From Solirubrobacter soli DSM 22325 (lineage in GTDB: Bacteria; Actinomycetota; Thermoleophilia; Solirubrobacterales; Solirubrobacteraceae): a stretch of 64,000 bases of DNA. Under the pieces are notes generated by a model that did no database searches, was not told where the DNA came from, and saw only the letters and a program-made list of their open reading frames with translations. Both the position numbers and the translations under genes were made by a program. Below, piece after piece: positions 31,403 to 39,921 of the stretch (the first letter of the stretch is position 1; the number at the start of each line of letters is the position of its first letter). The DNA lies in NCBI RefSeq assembly GCF_000423665.1, contig NZ_AUIK01000008.1, forward strand, positions 372,001 through 436,000, in the 5' to 3' direction.

Positions 31403-33664
31403 GTGGCCATCGTGCGCGAGATCGAGCCGTGGGATTCGATCCTCCAGGAAGGACGCGACGACGAGCGGCTGGTGCGCCAGGCGATGCAGCACGAGCGGTT
31501 CCCGCAGCTGGTCGAGCTTCCCGCCGAGCTCCATCCGGACGTCGCCGCGCGCTTGAGGGCCCGCGGGATCGACTGTCTGTTTTCGCACCAAGCGGAGGCG
31601 TTCGAGGCGTGGGTGGACGCGACGACGATCGTCACCACCGGCACCGCGTCCGGCAAGTCGCTGTGCTTCCAGCTGCCCACTTTGGACGTGTTGTCGCGCG
31701 ACGCCCGCGCCCGCGCGCTCTTCCTCTACCCGTCCAAGGCGCTGGCGCAGGACCAGGCGCGGTCGCTGCACGCGCTGGGCGTCAAGCGCGCGCGGCCGGC
31801 GATCTACGACGGCGACACGCCGCGCGAGCAGCGGGCGGACCTGCGGCGGCGCGCCAACGTGGTGCTGACCAACCCGGACATGCTGCACCTCGGGATCCTC
31901 CCGAACCACCCGGCCTGGGGCGACTTCTTCAAGAACCTGGCGATCGTGGTGGTCGACGAGGCGCACGTCTACCGCGGCGTGTTCGGCTCGCACGTGGCGA
32001 ACGTGCTGCGGCGGCTGCGGCGGGTGTGCGAGATCCACGGCACGGCGCCGCGGTTCCTGCTCGCTTCGGCCACGGTGGCCAATCCGGGCGAGCTCGCCTC
32101 GCGGCTGACCGGGTTCGACGACGTGCGGGTGATCGACCGCGACGGCTCGGCCGGCACCAAACGGACGATCGCGATGTGGAACCCGCCGGTGACCGACGAG
32201 GCCACGCAGGCGCGACGCTCGCCGCTGGCCGAGGCCGCGGACCTGTTGGCGTCGCTGGTCATCGAGGGCGCGCGGACGATCGTGTTCATGAAGTCGCGCA
32301 AGGCGGTCGAGCTGATGGCGCGCTTCACGGTCATGGAGCTCGAGCGCGCCGGACATCCCGAGCTGGCGGCGCGGATCGCGCCGTACCGCGCGGGCTACAC
32401 GCCGCAGCAGCGGCGCGAGCTGGAGGAACGGTTGGTCTCGGGCGACCTGTTGGGGGTCGTCGCCACCGACGCGCTCGAGCTGGGGATCGACATCGGTGCG
32501 CTGGACGCCGCGATCTGCGTGACGTTCCCGGGGACGGTCGCTTCGCTGCGGCAGATGTGGGGGCGGGCGGGGCGGCGCGGGCGTGGGCTCGCGGTCTACG
32601 TCGCGGGCGAGGATGCGCTCGACCAGTTCTTCTGCCGGCACCCGGACGAGTTCCTCGAGCGGCCGGTCGAGGCGGCGATCCTCGATTTCGAGAACGAGCA
32701 GCTCTACACGGCGCACCTGCTCTGCGCCGCGCACGAGGCGCCGCTGGAGCCGGCCGATGCTTCGGTTCTGGGACCGCGCTGGCGGGAGTTCGCGTCGATG
32801 CTCGTGGGTGCGGGCGACCTGCGCGAGCGGCCGGACGGCACGTTCGTCCCGCGCCGGCCCGAGGAGTACCCGGCGGGCGAGTTCTCCCTGCGCAGCGCGT
32901 CACGCGACGGCGTCGCGATCGTCAACGTGGACGACGGCGAGGTGATCGGCGATGTGGACATCGGTCCGGCGCCGTCGACCGTGCACCAGGGCGCGATCTA
33001 CCTGCACGGCGGGCGCCAGTTCGAGGTCTCGACGTTCGACTTCGAGCAGCGGCGCGCGCTGGTCCGCCCGTTCGACGGGCACTGGTACACGCAGGTCAAG
33101 CGCGAGACCGACACCCACATCGAGCGGGTGCTGGAAGAGCGGGTCGCGTTGGGCGTGCGGCTCTGCTTCGGCACGGTGGTCGTGAGCGAGCAGGTGCTCG
33201 CCTACCAGCGGCGGCGGATGGCCGACAACGAGCCGATCGACCTGATCGGTCTCGACCTCCCGCGCACCTCCTTCGCCACGCAGGCGCTCTGGTACGAGCT
33301 GGACGACGACGATCTCGGCACGCTGCATGCGGCGGAGCACTCGCAGATCGCCGTGTTGCCGCTGCTGGCGATGTGCGACCGGTGGGACATCGGGGGCCTG
33401 TCCACGAACTGGCACCCGCAGACCGGCGGGCCGACGATCTTCATCTACGACGGGCACCCGGGCGGGATCGGCATCACCCGCCGCGGCTACCACGCGTTCG
33501 AGCGCCTCGTGTCCAACGCCTATTCGCTGGTCACGGAGTGCCCGTGCGAGTCCGGCTGCCCCTCCTGCGTGCAGTCGCCCAAGTGCGGCAACCTCAACGA
33601 GCCGTTGTCGAAAGCCGGCTGCGCGTCGTTGATGGGCTCGATGCTGCGTAGTCCTCGAGCGTGA
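31403..33664 (+). CDS. DEAD/DEAH-box helicase with DUF1998 Zn-binding C-terminus
   Basis: Superfamily-2 helicase of the Hrq1/MrfA-type, probably in DNA repair. GTG 31403 is chosen as start; a longer frame from 31283 would run over the divergent gene's start. Of 753 residues, Walker A is TTGTASGKSLCF (about 78-89), the DEAH box is VVDEAHVYRG (about 183-192) and motif VI is MWGRAGRRGRG. The C-terminal DUF1998 region ends with the four-cysteine cluster CPCESGCPSCVQSPKCG, which likely binds zinc or an Fe-S cluster. The 3' end overlaps the convergent VanY-like gene by 71 bp. Confidence 0.92.
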   Translation: MAIVREIEPWDSILQEGRDDERLVRQAMQHERFPQLVELPAELHPDVAARLRARGIDCLFSHQAEAFEAWVDATTIVTTGTASGKSLCFQLPTLDVLSRDARARALFLYPSKALAQDQARSLHALGVKRARPAIYDGDTPREQRADLRRRANVVLTNPDMLHLGILPNHPAWGDFFKNLAIVVVDEAHVYRGVFGSHVANVLRRLRRVCEIHGTAPRFLLASATVANPGELASRLTGFDDVRVIDRDGSAGTKRTIAMWNPPVTDEATQARRSPLAEAADLLASLVIEGARTIVFMKSRKAVELMARFTVMELERAGHPELAARIAPYRAGYTPQQRRELEERLVSGDLLGVVATDALELGIDIGALDAAICVTFPGTVASLRQMWGRAGRRGRGLAVYVAGEDALDQFFCRHPDEFLERPVEAAILDFENEQLYTAHLLCAAHEAPLEPADASVLGPRWREFASMLVGAGDLRERPDGTFVPRRPEEYPAGEFSLRSASRDGVAIVNVDDGEVIGDVDIGPAPSTVHQGAIYLHGGRQFEVSTFDFEQRRALVRPFDGHWYTQVKRETDTHIERVLEERVALGVRLCFGTVVVSEQVLAYQRRRMADNEPIDLIGLDLPRTSFATQALWYELDDDDLGTLHAAEHSQIAVLPLLAMCDRWDIGGLSTNWHPQTGGPTIFIYDGHPGGIGITRRGYHAFERLVSNAYSLVTECPCESGCPSCVQSPKCGNLNEPLSKAGCASLMGSMLRSPRA

Positions 33665-34238
33665 GGCCGCTCGCGGCGATCTGCCGCGCGAGCGCCTTGC
33701 CGATGTAGCGCAGGTGCCACGGCTCGTAGGCGTAGCCGGTGGAGGGCTCGCCGTCGGCGGGGTAGCGGATGATGAAGCCGTAGTCGGGGGCGTGGCGTGC
33801 CAGCCAGTCGGCCTCGGGCCTGTCGGCGAAGCAGGCGGTCGCCTGGCATCGGCCGTCGGCGCCGGAGACGTCGATCGCGAGGCCGGTCTCGTGCTCGCTG
33901 TGGCGCGGGCGGGCGACGACGCGGTCCGCGGCCTTGCGGCCCCGCTGCGCGACCTGGGCGTCGTACAGGTCGCGCTGCGTCGTCTCCGAGCGGTACCCGG
34001 AGACGCCCGCGAGCGGGAGACCGTCGCCGCCCGCCGCCTTGAACAGTCGCCGCAAAGGGCTTGCGACGTCGCTGCGGACCTGCCGCTTCTCGTGGAAGCC
34101 GCTGAACGTGAAGCGGATGTGCGGCACCACGAGGCGCCGGGGCCTGAACCCCCGCGGCAACGCGTGCTGCTTGTTCACCACGACCGCGACCGAGTCCGGT
34201 CCGCGGTAGTCAGGCTCGTGTGCGACGGGGAGGATCAT
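33594..34238 (-). CDS. VanY-family D,D-carboxypeptidase
   Basis: A zinc peptidase trimming D-Ala-D-Ala peptide ends in cell wall. The 214-residue protein has SGYRSETTQ (about residues 80-88), the Zn motif HSEHETGLAIDVS (His116, Asp123) and EPWHLRYIG (His175). No convincing signal peptide is visible at the chosen ATG, and the usual start of this family is close to the domain, so an upstream signal may be missing or export may be atypical. It lies between the helicase and a REP cluster. The C-terminal 23 codons overlap the helicase gene. Confidence 0.85.
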   Translation of the reverse strand: MILPVAHEPDYRGPDSVAVVVNKQHALPRGFRPRRLVVPHIRFTFSGFHEKRQVRSDVASPLRRLFKAAGGDGLPLAGVSGYRSETTQRDLYDAQVAQRGRKAADRVVARPRHSEHETGLAIDVSGADGRCQATACFADRPEADWLARHAPDYGFIIRYPADGEPSTGYAYEPWHLRYIGKALARQIAASGLTLEDYAASSPSTTRSRLSTTAR

Positions 34239-34271
34239 GCCCGTCAGATGACGCGGCGCCGCCGCCCCGTT

Positions 34272-34403
34272 ACCTAAACCCCACCTAAAGGGTCAGACCC
34301 CTTAGGTTCCCCTTAGGTTCCGTCGACCCGCGGACACGGCGCTGGGCCGTGGGCGGACCTAACGGCGAGATAAAGGGTCAGACCCCTTAGGTGGGGTTTA
34401 GGT
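34272..34403. repeat. Composite REP element (BIME-like) bounded by 17-bp inverted repeats
   Basis: ACCTAAACCCCACCTAA (34272-34288) and TTAGGTGGGGTTTAGGT (34387-34403) are perfect inverted repeats enclosing 132 bp. Two REP cores of the GGGTCAGACCCC type lie inside (about 34289-34302 and 34375-34386), plus extra CTTAGGTT repeats. The right arm supplies the TAA stop (34398-34400, minus strand) of the M23 peptidase gene. The cores match the REP repeats at 411-451 and beside the RAYT. Confidence 0.75.
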
Positions 34404-35255
34404 TGCGGCGGCCCAGGCTTGGAGCTCGGGGAGCGGGTCGATCGGGGTCGAGGCCTTGCTCGCCCACCAGCCGTTGATCCAGATCTCGAAGTGCAGGTGC
34501 GGGCCGGTCGAGGAGCCGGTGCTGCCGACGAGGCCGACGCGCTGGCCCGCGGTGATCGCGGCGCCCTTGACCACCGCGATCGAGCCCTCCTGGAGGTGCA
34601 TGAAGACGTAGTGGCGGCCGTCGATGCCGGCGATCACGACGTAGTAGCCCGCGCCGTCCTTCTGGAAGGCTGTCCAGTGGACGGTGCCGGCGATCGGGCT
34701 CACGACAGGCGTGCCCTCGGCGGCGGTGATGTCCTGGCCCTGGTGGGTGTGGCCGGGGCGGCCGACGCCGAAGCGGGCGTCCGGGCCGCCGAACGTGTAC
34801 GGGCCCTGGACGGGGAAGATCTTGTTGGCGGGCGTGGTGACCGCGGCGGGCGCGGCGGGGACGGGCGTCGGGGTGGGCGTGGGCGTCGGTTTCGGAGCGG
34901 CGACGGTGAGCGGGGCGCGGTAGTAGCGGGTCACGCCCGCGCCGGTCACGGCCAGCCGCGCCGTGTACGTCCCCGCGGCGACCGCCGCGCGCCAGGATCC
35001 GCGCTTGGACCCGCTGTCGCCGACCGCGCCGAGCTTCACCCGCACGGCCGGCTTGCCCGGAGCGATCACGTCCACCCGCACGAGCGCGCCAGGCGTGGCT
35101 CGCAGCGCGAACGTCACGCGCGCGCCCGCGGCGACGGAGGCGGGGCTGGCGGTGAAGCGGCTCGCGGTCGGGCCGGCGAGCTGTCCGCCGCTCTGGGCGG
35201 CGGCGGTCGCGGGCAGGAGCAGCAGGACGGCGGAGGCGAGTACGACGCGGAGCAC
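34398..35255 (-). CDS. Secreted M23-family metallopeptidase (LytM domain)
   Basis: Peptidoglycan endopeptidase or an amidase activator. The 285-residue protein has a signal peptide (LASAVLLLLPATAAAQ), a beta-sandwich domain (about 30-118), a (TP)n linker near 122-132 and a C-terminal LytM domain. Zn ligands are visible: HTHQGQD (His171, Asp175) and GPHLHFE (His253, His255), so it should be catalytically active. The stop codon is part of a REP element. It is upstream of the VanY-type gene on the same strand, with the REP between. Confidence 0.92.
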   Translation of the reverse strand: MLRVVLASAVLLLLPATAAAQSGGQLAGPTASRFTASPASVAAGARVTFALRATPGALVRVDVIAPGKPAVRVKLGAVGDSGSKRGSWRAAVAAGTYTARLAVTGAGVTRYYRAPLTVAAPKPTPTPTPTPVPAAPAAVTTPANKIFPVQGPYTFGGPDARFGVGRPGHTHQGQDITAAEGTPVVSPIAGTVHWTAFQKDGAGYYVVIAGIDGRHYVFMHLQEGSIAVVKGAAITAGQRVGLVGSTGSSTGPHLHFEIWINGWWASKASTPIDPLPELQAWAAAT

Positions 35256-35330
35256 GCCCCTAATGTCGGCAAATCGGGAATCCGTGTAAATCGTTGCAGG
35301 AGATCCTGCGCCGACCTCGACGGTCGCGAT

Positions 35331-37379
35331 CTAGCGAGCGCCGAGCCCGTGCACGACCCGCAGGGCGGGCGGAGTGATGTCGCGGCCCGTGCCGCGCTCG
35401 CGGATCATCCGCGTCGCCGCGTCCGCGGGCAGCGGGCGCGAGAGGTAGTAGCCCTGGGCGAAGTCGCAGCCGAGCGCCTCGAGGTGACGCCAGGCGTCCT
35501 CGGATTCGACGCCCTCGGCGACGACCCGCAGGCCGAGGTTGTGGGCGAGGTCGATCGTCGAGCGCACGATCGCCGCGTCCGACGCGTCGACCGCCATCTC
35601 CATCACGAACGACTTGTCGATCTTGATGACGTCGACCGGCAGACGCTTGAGGTTGGCGAGGCTGGAGTAGCCGGTGCCGAAGTCGTCGACGCTCAGCGTC
35701 AGCCCGATCCGGCTCAGGCGCGTCAACGTGGCCTCCGCGCGGGCGGGGTCGGTCATGAGCATGCTCTCGGTGATCTCGAGCTCGAGCAACTCGGCCTCGA
35801 CGTCCCACTTGGCCAGCAGACGCGGGATCTCGACCGCCAGCTGCGTGTCCAGGAACGAGCGCGCGGAGAGGTTGACCGCGACCGAGAGCTCCAGCCCGGC
35901 GTCCTTCCACGCGCGGACCTGGCAGATCGCGGCATCCAGGACGAACGACGTGAGCGGCGTGATCAGGCCGGTCTGCTCGGCGATCGGGACGAACTCGCTC
36001 GGCCCGACGATCCCGAACTCCGGATGGTCCCAGCGCGCGAGCGCCTCGACGCCCATGATCCGGCCCGTCCGCAGGTCCGCCTTGGGCTGGTAGTAGAGCT
36101 GGATCTGGCCCTCGTTGATCGCATGGCGCATGCCGCCGGCGAGCGAGAGGCGGCGCGGCGAGTGGCGATCGAGCTCGGGCTCGAAGATGGCGAAGCCGCG
36201 ACCGGACTGCTTCGCGGAGTACATGGCGATGTCGGCGCGCTGCTGGAGCGTCTCGTTGTCCTCGCCGTGCAGCGGGTGCAGGGCGATGCCGATCGACGCG
36301 TCGATCTCGAGCCGCATCCCCTCGAGCACGAAGGGCTCGCGCAGGACGGCGAGCAGGTTCTGCGCGACCGTGGCCGCGTCACCCGCGTTGTCGACCCGCG
36401 GGAGCAGGACGCCGAACTCGTCGCCGCCGAGACGGGCGACCGTGTCGGACTCGCGTAGCGCGTCCTGGATCCGGTGCGAGACCTCCTGGAGCAACAGGTC
36501 GCCCATGTGATGGCCGAGCGTGTCGTTGATCTCCTTGAAGTGGTCGAGATCCATGATCATGACCACGGCGTCCTCGCCGGTGCGGCGGGACGCGTTGACC
36601 GCCTGGTCGATGCGGTCGCGGAAGAGCTCGCGGTTCGGCAGCCCGGTGAGCGCGTCGTGGAGCGCCTGGTGCTGCTTGGCGATGGCGTCGCGCCCGCCGC
36701 GGTGCACCGCGTAGAGCGGCAGAAAGAGCAGGGCGATCGCCGGCAGGAAGAAGTCGGCGGCGAGCACGACGACCGGCGCGAGGCCGAGCAGCAGGCCGCC
36801 GGTCGCGACCGAGTTGAAGAGGTCGCGCACGAGGTAGCGAAGGACCTTCGTGCGCTGGACGAACGCGATCACCGCGGCGACGATGACCGTGTTGACCACG
36901 AAGAACGTGCCGACGGCGAGCATGACGCCGAGCAGGTCGCTCGGCAGCATGTGCGGGACGTCGGCCCGCGGCATGTCGGTCGTCAGCTTCAGGACGAACC
37001 CCGAAGCGGCGACCGTGATCGTCAGCTGCGCGATGTTGAAGGCGAACTTCATCGCCTCCTTGCGCCGATGCAGGTCGACGATCACGTTGGCGACCACGAG
37101 CGCGATCAGGGCGGCGAGCGGTCCACCGGCCAGCAGCGCGGCGAACATGAAGCACGTCGACGTCGTGATCTCGCCTTCCGCCCCCCGCGTGAACACCTTC
37201 AGCGGGAGGAAGTCGCCGATCAACGCGCAGAGCGCGAAGAGCGCGATCTCGGGCGTCAGGACCAGGTGAAACTCGCCCACGCCGTCGAGCACGATGGCGA
37301 CGCCACACACCGCGCCTAGCACGATGATGGCGGTCACATACGCGATCAGCGGGTCGAGTCGAGCGGCGCGAGCGATCAT
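35331..37379 (-). CDS. Membrane GGDEF-EAL protein (c-di-GMP turnover)
   Basis: A 682-residue protein. The N-terminal third has six to eight helices (about residues 10-225) forming a membrane sensor. The GGDEF domain has an intact site LGGDEFG (318-322) and the inhibitory RxxD site RESD (309-312), five residues before. The EAL domain has GVEALARW (445-447), DDFGTGYSSL, and the late VAEGVES. Both synthesis and hydrolysis of c-di-GMP are therefore possible. It is preceded on the same strand by a tiny ORF (37464-37556) but separated by a terminator. Confidence 0.93.
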   Translation of the reverse strand: MIARAARLDPLIAYVTAIIVLGAVCGVAIVLDGVGEFHLVLTPEIALFALCALIGDFLPLKVFTRGAEGEITTSTCFMFAALLAGGPLAALIALVVANVIVDLHRRKEAMKFAFNIAQLTITVAASGFVLKLTTDMPRADVPHMLPSDLLGVMLAVGTFFVVNTVIVAAVIAFVQRTKVLRYLVRDLFNSVATGGLLLGLAPVVVLAADFFLPAIALLFLPLYAVHRGGRDAIAKQHQALHDALTGLPNRELFRDRIDQAVNASRRTGEDAVVMIMDLDHFKEINDTLGHHMGDLLLQEVSHRIQDALRESDTVARLGGDEFGVLLPRVDNAGDAATVAQNLLAVLREPFVLEGMRLEIDASIGIALHPLHGEDNETLQQRADIAMYSAKQSGRGFAIFEPELDRHSPRRLSLAGGMRHAINEGQIQLYYQPKADLRTGRIMGVEALARWDHPEFGIVGPSEFVPIAEQTGLITPLTSFVLDAAICQVRAWKDAGLELSVAVNLSARSFLDTQLAVEIPRLLAKWDVEAELLELEITESMLMTDPARAEATLTRLSRIGLTLSVDDFGTGYSSLANLKRLPVDVIKIDKSFVMEMAVDASDAAIVRSTIDLAHNLGLRVVAEGVESEDAWRHLEALGCDFAQGYYLSRPLPADAATRMIRERGTGRDITPPALRVVHGLGAR

Positions 37380-37400
37380 TTCACTAGGTCTCAGAACAGG

Positions 37401-37428
37401 ACGAGGGTGCCCGTCGGGGCACCCTCGT
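37401..37428 (-). terminator. Hairpin terminator after the small ORF
   Basis: CGAGGGTGCCC (37402-37412) and GGGCACCCTCG (37417-37427) form a perfect 11-bp stem with a 4-base loop, extended by one A-T pair. Read on the minus strand it is followed by TCCTGTTCT. It falls between the 30-residue ORF and the GGDEF-EAL gene, so it ends the small transcript. Confidence 0.7.
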
Positions 37429-37463
37429 GACTACCACTTACGGCCGTTGCGAACCTGCATCGG

Positions 37464-37556
37464 CTAGTTCCACTTGAAGGCGGCGCCGGCCCCCTCGAGG
37501 AACACAGCCACGGTCCCCGCGACGAGCGCGAGCCGGTAGAGGCGTGCCTTAGTCAT
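37464..37556 (-). CDS. 30-residue small membrane protein
   Basis: A tiny ORF, MTKARLYRLALVAGTVAV followed by FLEGAGAAFKWN, with a strong Shine-Dalgarno GGAGGT nine bases before its ATG. It has a basic N-terminus and one hydrophobic stretch (about residues 7-24) interrupted by Glu20, typical of a small single-pass or amphipathic membrane peptide. A perfect hairpin terminator follows at 37401-37428. It therefore looks like an independent, expressed gene. No family is recognised. It sits between a c-di-GMP enzyme and a DUF5317-like gene. Confidence 0.6.
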   Translation of the reverse strand: MTKARLYRLALVAGTVAVFLEGAGAAFKWN

Positions 37557-37696
37557 TGCTGTTGACCTCCGTGTCTGGGCTCCCCCCTTGAGAGCCTTTC
37601 CACCCCGGTTGTCGGTCGCGGTCCTGAGAACTTTGAGCGATTGGACGTTTGTCGGAGTGCTGTCCTCCGACCGACCGGCCGATTCATAGGGGAGCC

Positions 37697-38260
37697 ATGA
37701 TCATCGGACTCATCTACCTCGCCATCCTCGCGAGCGTCCCGCTCGCACGCGGGCGGCTGTCCGCGCTCGCCGATCTGCCGCTGCGCAAGCCGGGCCTCGC
37801 CGGCGCCGCGATCGGCCTCCAGGTCTTGATCATCTCGGTGATCCCGGGCGGCCACCAGGCCTTCCACACCACCGTCCACATGCTCTCCTACGTGCTGCTC
37901 GGCGCGTTCGCCTTCTTCAACCGCCACATCCCGGGCGTGATCATCGCCGGCCTCGGCGGCCTCTCGAACTTCATCGTGATCGCCGCCAACGGCGGCGTCA
38001 TGCCCACCAACCCGGACACGCTCGCCTCCTTCCAGGGCGCCGACACCAAGGGCCAGTTCACCAACTCCGCGATCGTCGAGCACCCGAAGCTGATGTTCAT
38101 GGGCGACACGATCGCCACGCCGTCCTCCCTCCCGCTCCACACCGTCTTCAGCCTGGGCGACCTGTTGCTGATGTTCGGCGTCGCCGTGCTGGTCCACACC
38201 GCGTGCGGCTCGAAGCTGGTCCCGCGGCGCCTCCGGCGCGCCGCCGTCGTCCCCGCGTAG
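37697..38260 (+). CDS. DUF5317-like integral membrane protein
   Basis: A 187-residue protein. ATG 37697 is chosen because it directly precedes the first helix (MIIGLIYLAILASVPL) and has a GGGGA RBS; the frame is open 16 codons further. About five hydrophobic segments are present. The segment IAANGGVMPTNPDTLASF and the later FMGDTIATPSSLPLHTVFSLGDLLL resemble DUF5317 proteins common in actinobacteria, whose role is unknown. The MFS gene begins 4 bp after its stop, so the two are co-transcribed. Confidence 0.75.
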   Translation: MIIGLIYLAILASVPLARGRLSALADLPLRKPGLAGAAIGLQVLIISVIPGGHQAFHTTVHMLSYVLLGAFAFFNRHIPGVIIAGLGGLSNFIVIAANGGVMPTNPDTLASFQGADTKGQFTNSAIVEHPKLMFMGDTIATPSSLPLHTVFSLGDLLLMFGVAVLVHTACGSKLVPRRLRRAAVVPA

Positions 38261-38264
38261 CGGC

Positions 38265-39500
38265 GTGCTCCGCAGCGCACTGGCCACCCCGGCGGCGCGG
38301 CGCTTCTTCGCCGCGCACGCCCAGTCCTCCTTGGGGACCGGCCTTGCGCTGCTCGCGCTTCCGCTGATCGCTCTGGACCGCTTCGGCTCGCCGATGGCCG
38401 TCTCAGCGGTCCTGCTGCCGGATCTTCTGCCCGCGATCGTGCTCGGGCCTTTGGTGGGGGCGCTGGTCGACCGGGTCGGCTGGCGGCGTTGCGCCGTGTT
38501 CGCCGAGGTGCTCCGGTGCCTGGGCTTCGTGATCGTGGTCGTGGCCGGATCGCTGCCGGTGATGATGGTCGGCGCGCTGCTGGCCGGGGTCGGCTCCGCC
38601 GTGTTCTCCCCGGCCGCCTTGGCGAGCTTGACCCGGTTGGCCGGCGGCGAGCGTCGCGCCGCCGCCTTGGCGGTCTTCGGGGCGCTGGACGACGCGGGCA
38701 CGACGATCGGGCCCGCCCTCGGCGGCGTGCTGCTCGCGCTGGTCGCGCCGACCGCCCTCCTCGGGCTGAACGCCGTGACCTACGCGGTCTCGGCGCTGAT
38801 CCTCGTTCGGCTGCCGCTGTCGGGTGACGTTGCCGTCGCTCCCGATCGCCGGCGGGGTCGCCGATCCCTGCTCGCCGACGCCCGCGCGGGGCTGCGCGAG
38901 GTCGCGCAGCGGCCCGAGGTTCGGGTCTTGTTGTGGTCCTCGACCGGCGTCGTGCTCTGCATCGGCGTGACCAGCGTCGGCGAGGTCATGCTCGCCCGCG
39001 AGGTGCTTCACGTCGGCGGGAGCGGGTTGGCGTTGATGATCAGCGCCGGCGGGGTCGGCATGGTCCTCGGCTCTCTGAGCGCCCGCTTCACCTCGGCCGG
39101 CGCCTGGCGCTGGCGCCAGGTCTACCTGGTGGGCGTCTTCGCGATGGCACTCGAGCTGATCGCCTGCAGCCTGCTGGAGTCGCACCTGCTGGTCGTGCTC
39201 TCGTTGTTCGTCGGCGGGTTGGGGAACGGCGCCGCCCTGGTCCACGACCGGCTACTGCTCGCCTCCTCCGCGCCCGAGTCGCTGCACGGCCGCCTCTTCT
39301 CCCTTCAGCGGATGTGCATCGCCGCCGCCTTCACGGTGTCCTTCGTCGGCGCCGGCGCCCTGATCACCGCCCTGGGCGTCCGCCCCACCCTGCTCGTCGC
39401 GGGTGTCGGCCTGGCGCTGGTCACCTGCGCCGCCGCACCCCGCCTGCGCAAGGCCTGGCCCGCGCCCCCGGCCGCCCTTCCCGCCGACGCGCTAGCCTAA
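38265..39500 (+). CDS. MFS transporter
   Basis: A 411-residue major facilitator with about twelve helices and GTG start. The loop 2-3 region reads LVGALVDRVGWRR, a normal MFS signature. The pattern fits the enterobactin/macrolide exporter-type subfamily (MFS_3), often drug efflux. It is 4 bp downstream of the DUF5317-like gene. Its stop is 10 bp before tRNA-Phe, the insertion site of the island. Substrate unknown. Confidence 0.88.
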   Translation: MLRSALATPAARRFFAAHAQSSLGTGLALLALPLIALDRFGSPMAVSAVLLPDLLPAIVLGPLVGALVDRVGWRRCAVFAEVLRCLGFVIVVVAGSLPVMMVGALLAGVGSAVFSPAALASLTRLAGGERRAAALAVFGALDDAGTTIGPALGGVLLALVAPTALLGLNAVTYAVSALILVRLPLSGDVAVAPDRRRGRRSLLADARAGLREVAQRPEVRVLLWSSTGVVLCIGVTSVGEVMLAREVLHVGGSGLALMISAGGVGMVLGSLSARFTSAGAWRWRQVYLVGVFAMALELIACSLLESHLLVVLSLFVGGLGNGAALVHDRLLLASSAPESLHGRLFSLQRMCIAAAFTVSFVGAGALITALGVRPTLLVAGVGLALVTCAAAPRLRKAWPAPPAALPADALA

Positions 39501-39510
39501 GCGCCCGCAC

Positions 39511-39583
39511 GGCGAGATAGCTCAGTTGGTAGAGCACACGACTGAAAATCGTGGTGTCCCCGGTTCGAGTCCGGGTCTCGCCA
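39511..39583 (+). tRNA. tRNA-Phe (GAA)
   Basis: The acceptor stem GGCGAGA pairs with TCTCGCC (39576-39582) with discriminator A. The D arm is GCTC-AGTTGGTA-GAGC, and the anticodon stem CACGA/TCGTG encloses loop CTGAAAA with anticodon GAA. The T arm is CCCGG-TTCGAGT-CCGGG. CCA is not encoded. From position 39542 on, the gene sequence is repeated exactly at 47212-47256, so the 3' half is probably supplied by the integrated element. Confidence 0.97.
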
Positions 39584-39586
39584 CTC
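39542..39586 (+). repeat. attL: 45-bp direct repeat, tRNA-Phe 3' half
   Basis: Identical over 45 bp to 47212-47256. Starts in the anticodon loop (CTGAAAATCG) and runs through the tRNA 3' end plus CTC. In tRNA-targeting elements this copy restores a working tRNA after insertion. Confidence 0.85.
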
Positions 39587-39587
39587 C

Positions 39588-39613
39588 GAAAACCGCGCAG
39601 CAGCGCGGTTTTC
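39588..39613 (+). terminator. Terminator of tRNA-Phe
   Basis: GAAAACCGCGC (39588-39598) and GCGCGGTTTTC (39603-39613) form a perfect 11-bp stem with loop AGCA, followed by TTGTTTC. A diverged copy sits at 47258-47283 after the second att copy. Confidence 0.85.
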
Positions 39614-39642
39614 TTGTTTCTGGATCAGGTCGTGAAGTCGCT

Positions 39643-39688
39643 GATTTGGGCAGTGGTTTAGGCAGTGAGTGCCTTCGCTGCCCAATGG
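39643..39688. repeat. Left cluster of arm-type repeats
   Basis: Three copies of a TTTRGGCAGYG-like motif: GATTTGGGCAGTGG (39643-39656), GGTTTAGGCAGTGA (39655-39668) and, inverted, TCGCTGCCCAATGG (39675-39688). Two more lie at the right end (47069-47104). Position 57-100 bp inside the attachment core suits integrase arm-binding sites. Confidence 0.5.
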
Positions 39689-39921
39689 AACGACTCGGCT
39701 TACGCACGTATGCCCCGCTGTGCCGTGCATTCCAGCGTTCCTCTAACGCAGGACACCACGATTCGTACTCGAGTGACCTTGGTGATGCCCGGAAGCCAAT
39801 AGTGCACCACTTCTAGGACGCGAAAAGTGCACCACCGCGAAGCGGTGGTGCCGTCTGGCCGTGAGTCTTGGGGTCGCCGTGTCGGCGAGTTCGGGAGGGC
39901 GGCGGGGAGGTGCGCAGCGCG

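Noticed and set aside
31399..33651. 750-codon plus-strand frame overlapping the helicase
   Set aside because: Out-of-frame shadow of the helicase; no motifs.
39497..39730. Minus-strand ORF across tRNA-Phe (contains DSNRGHHDFQSC)
   Set aside because: A well-known false ORF produced by reading the antisense of a tRNA gene.
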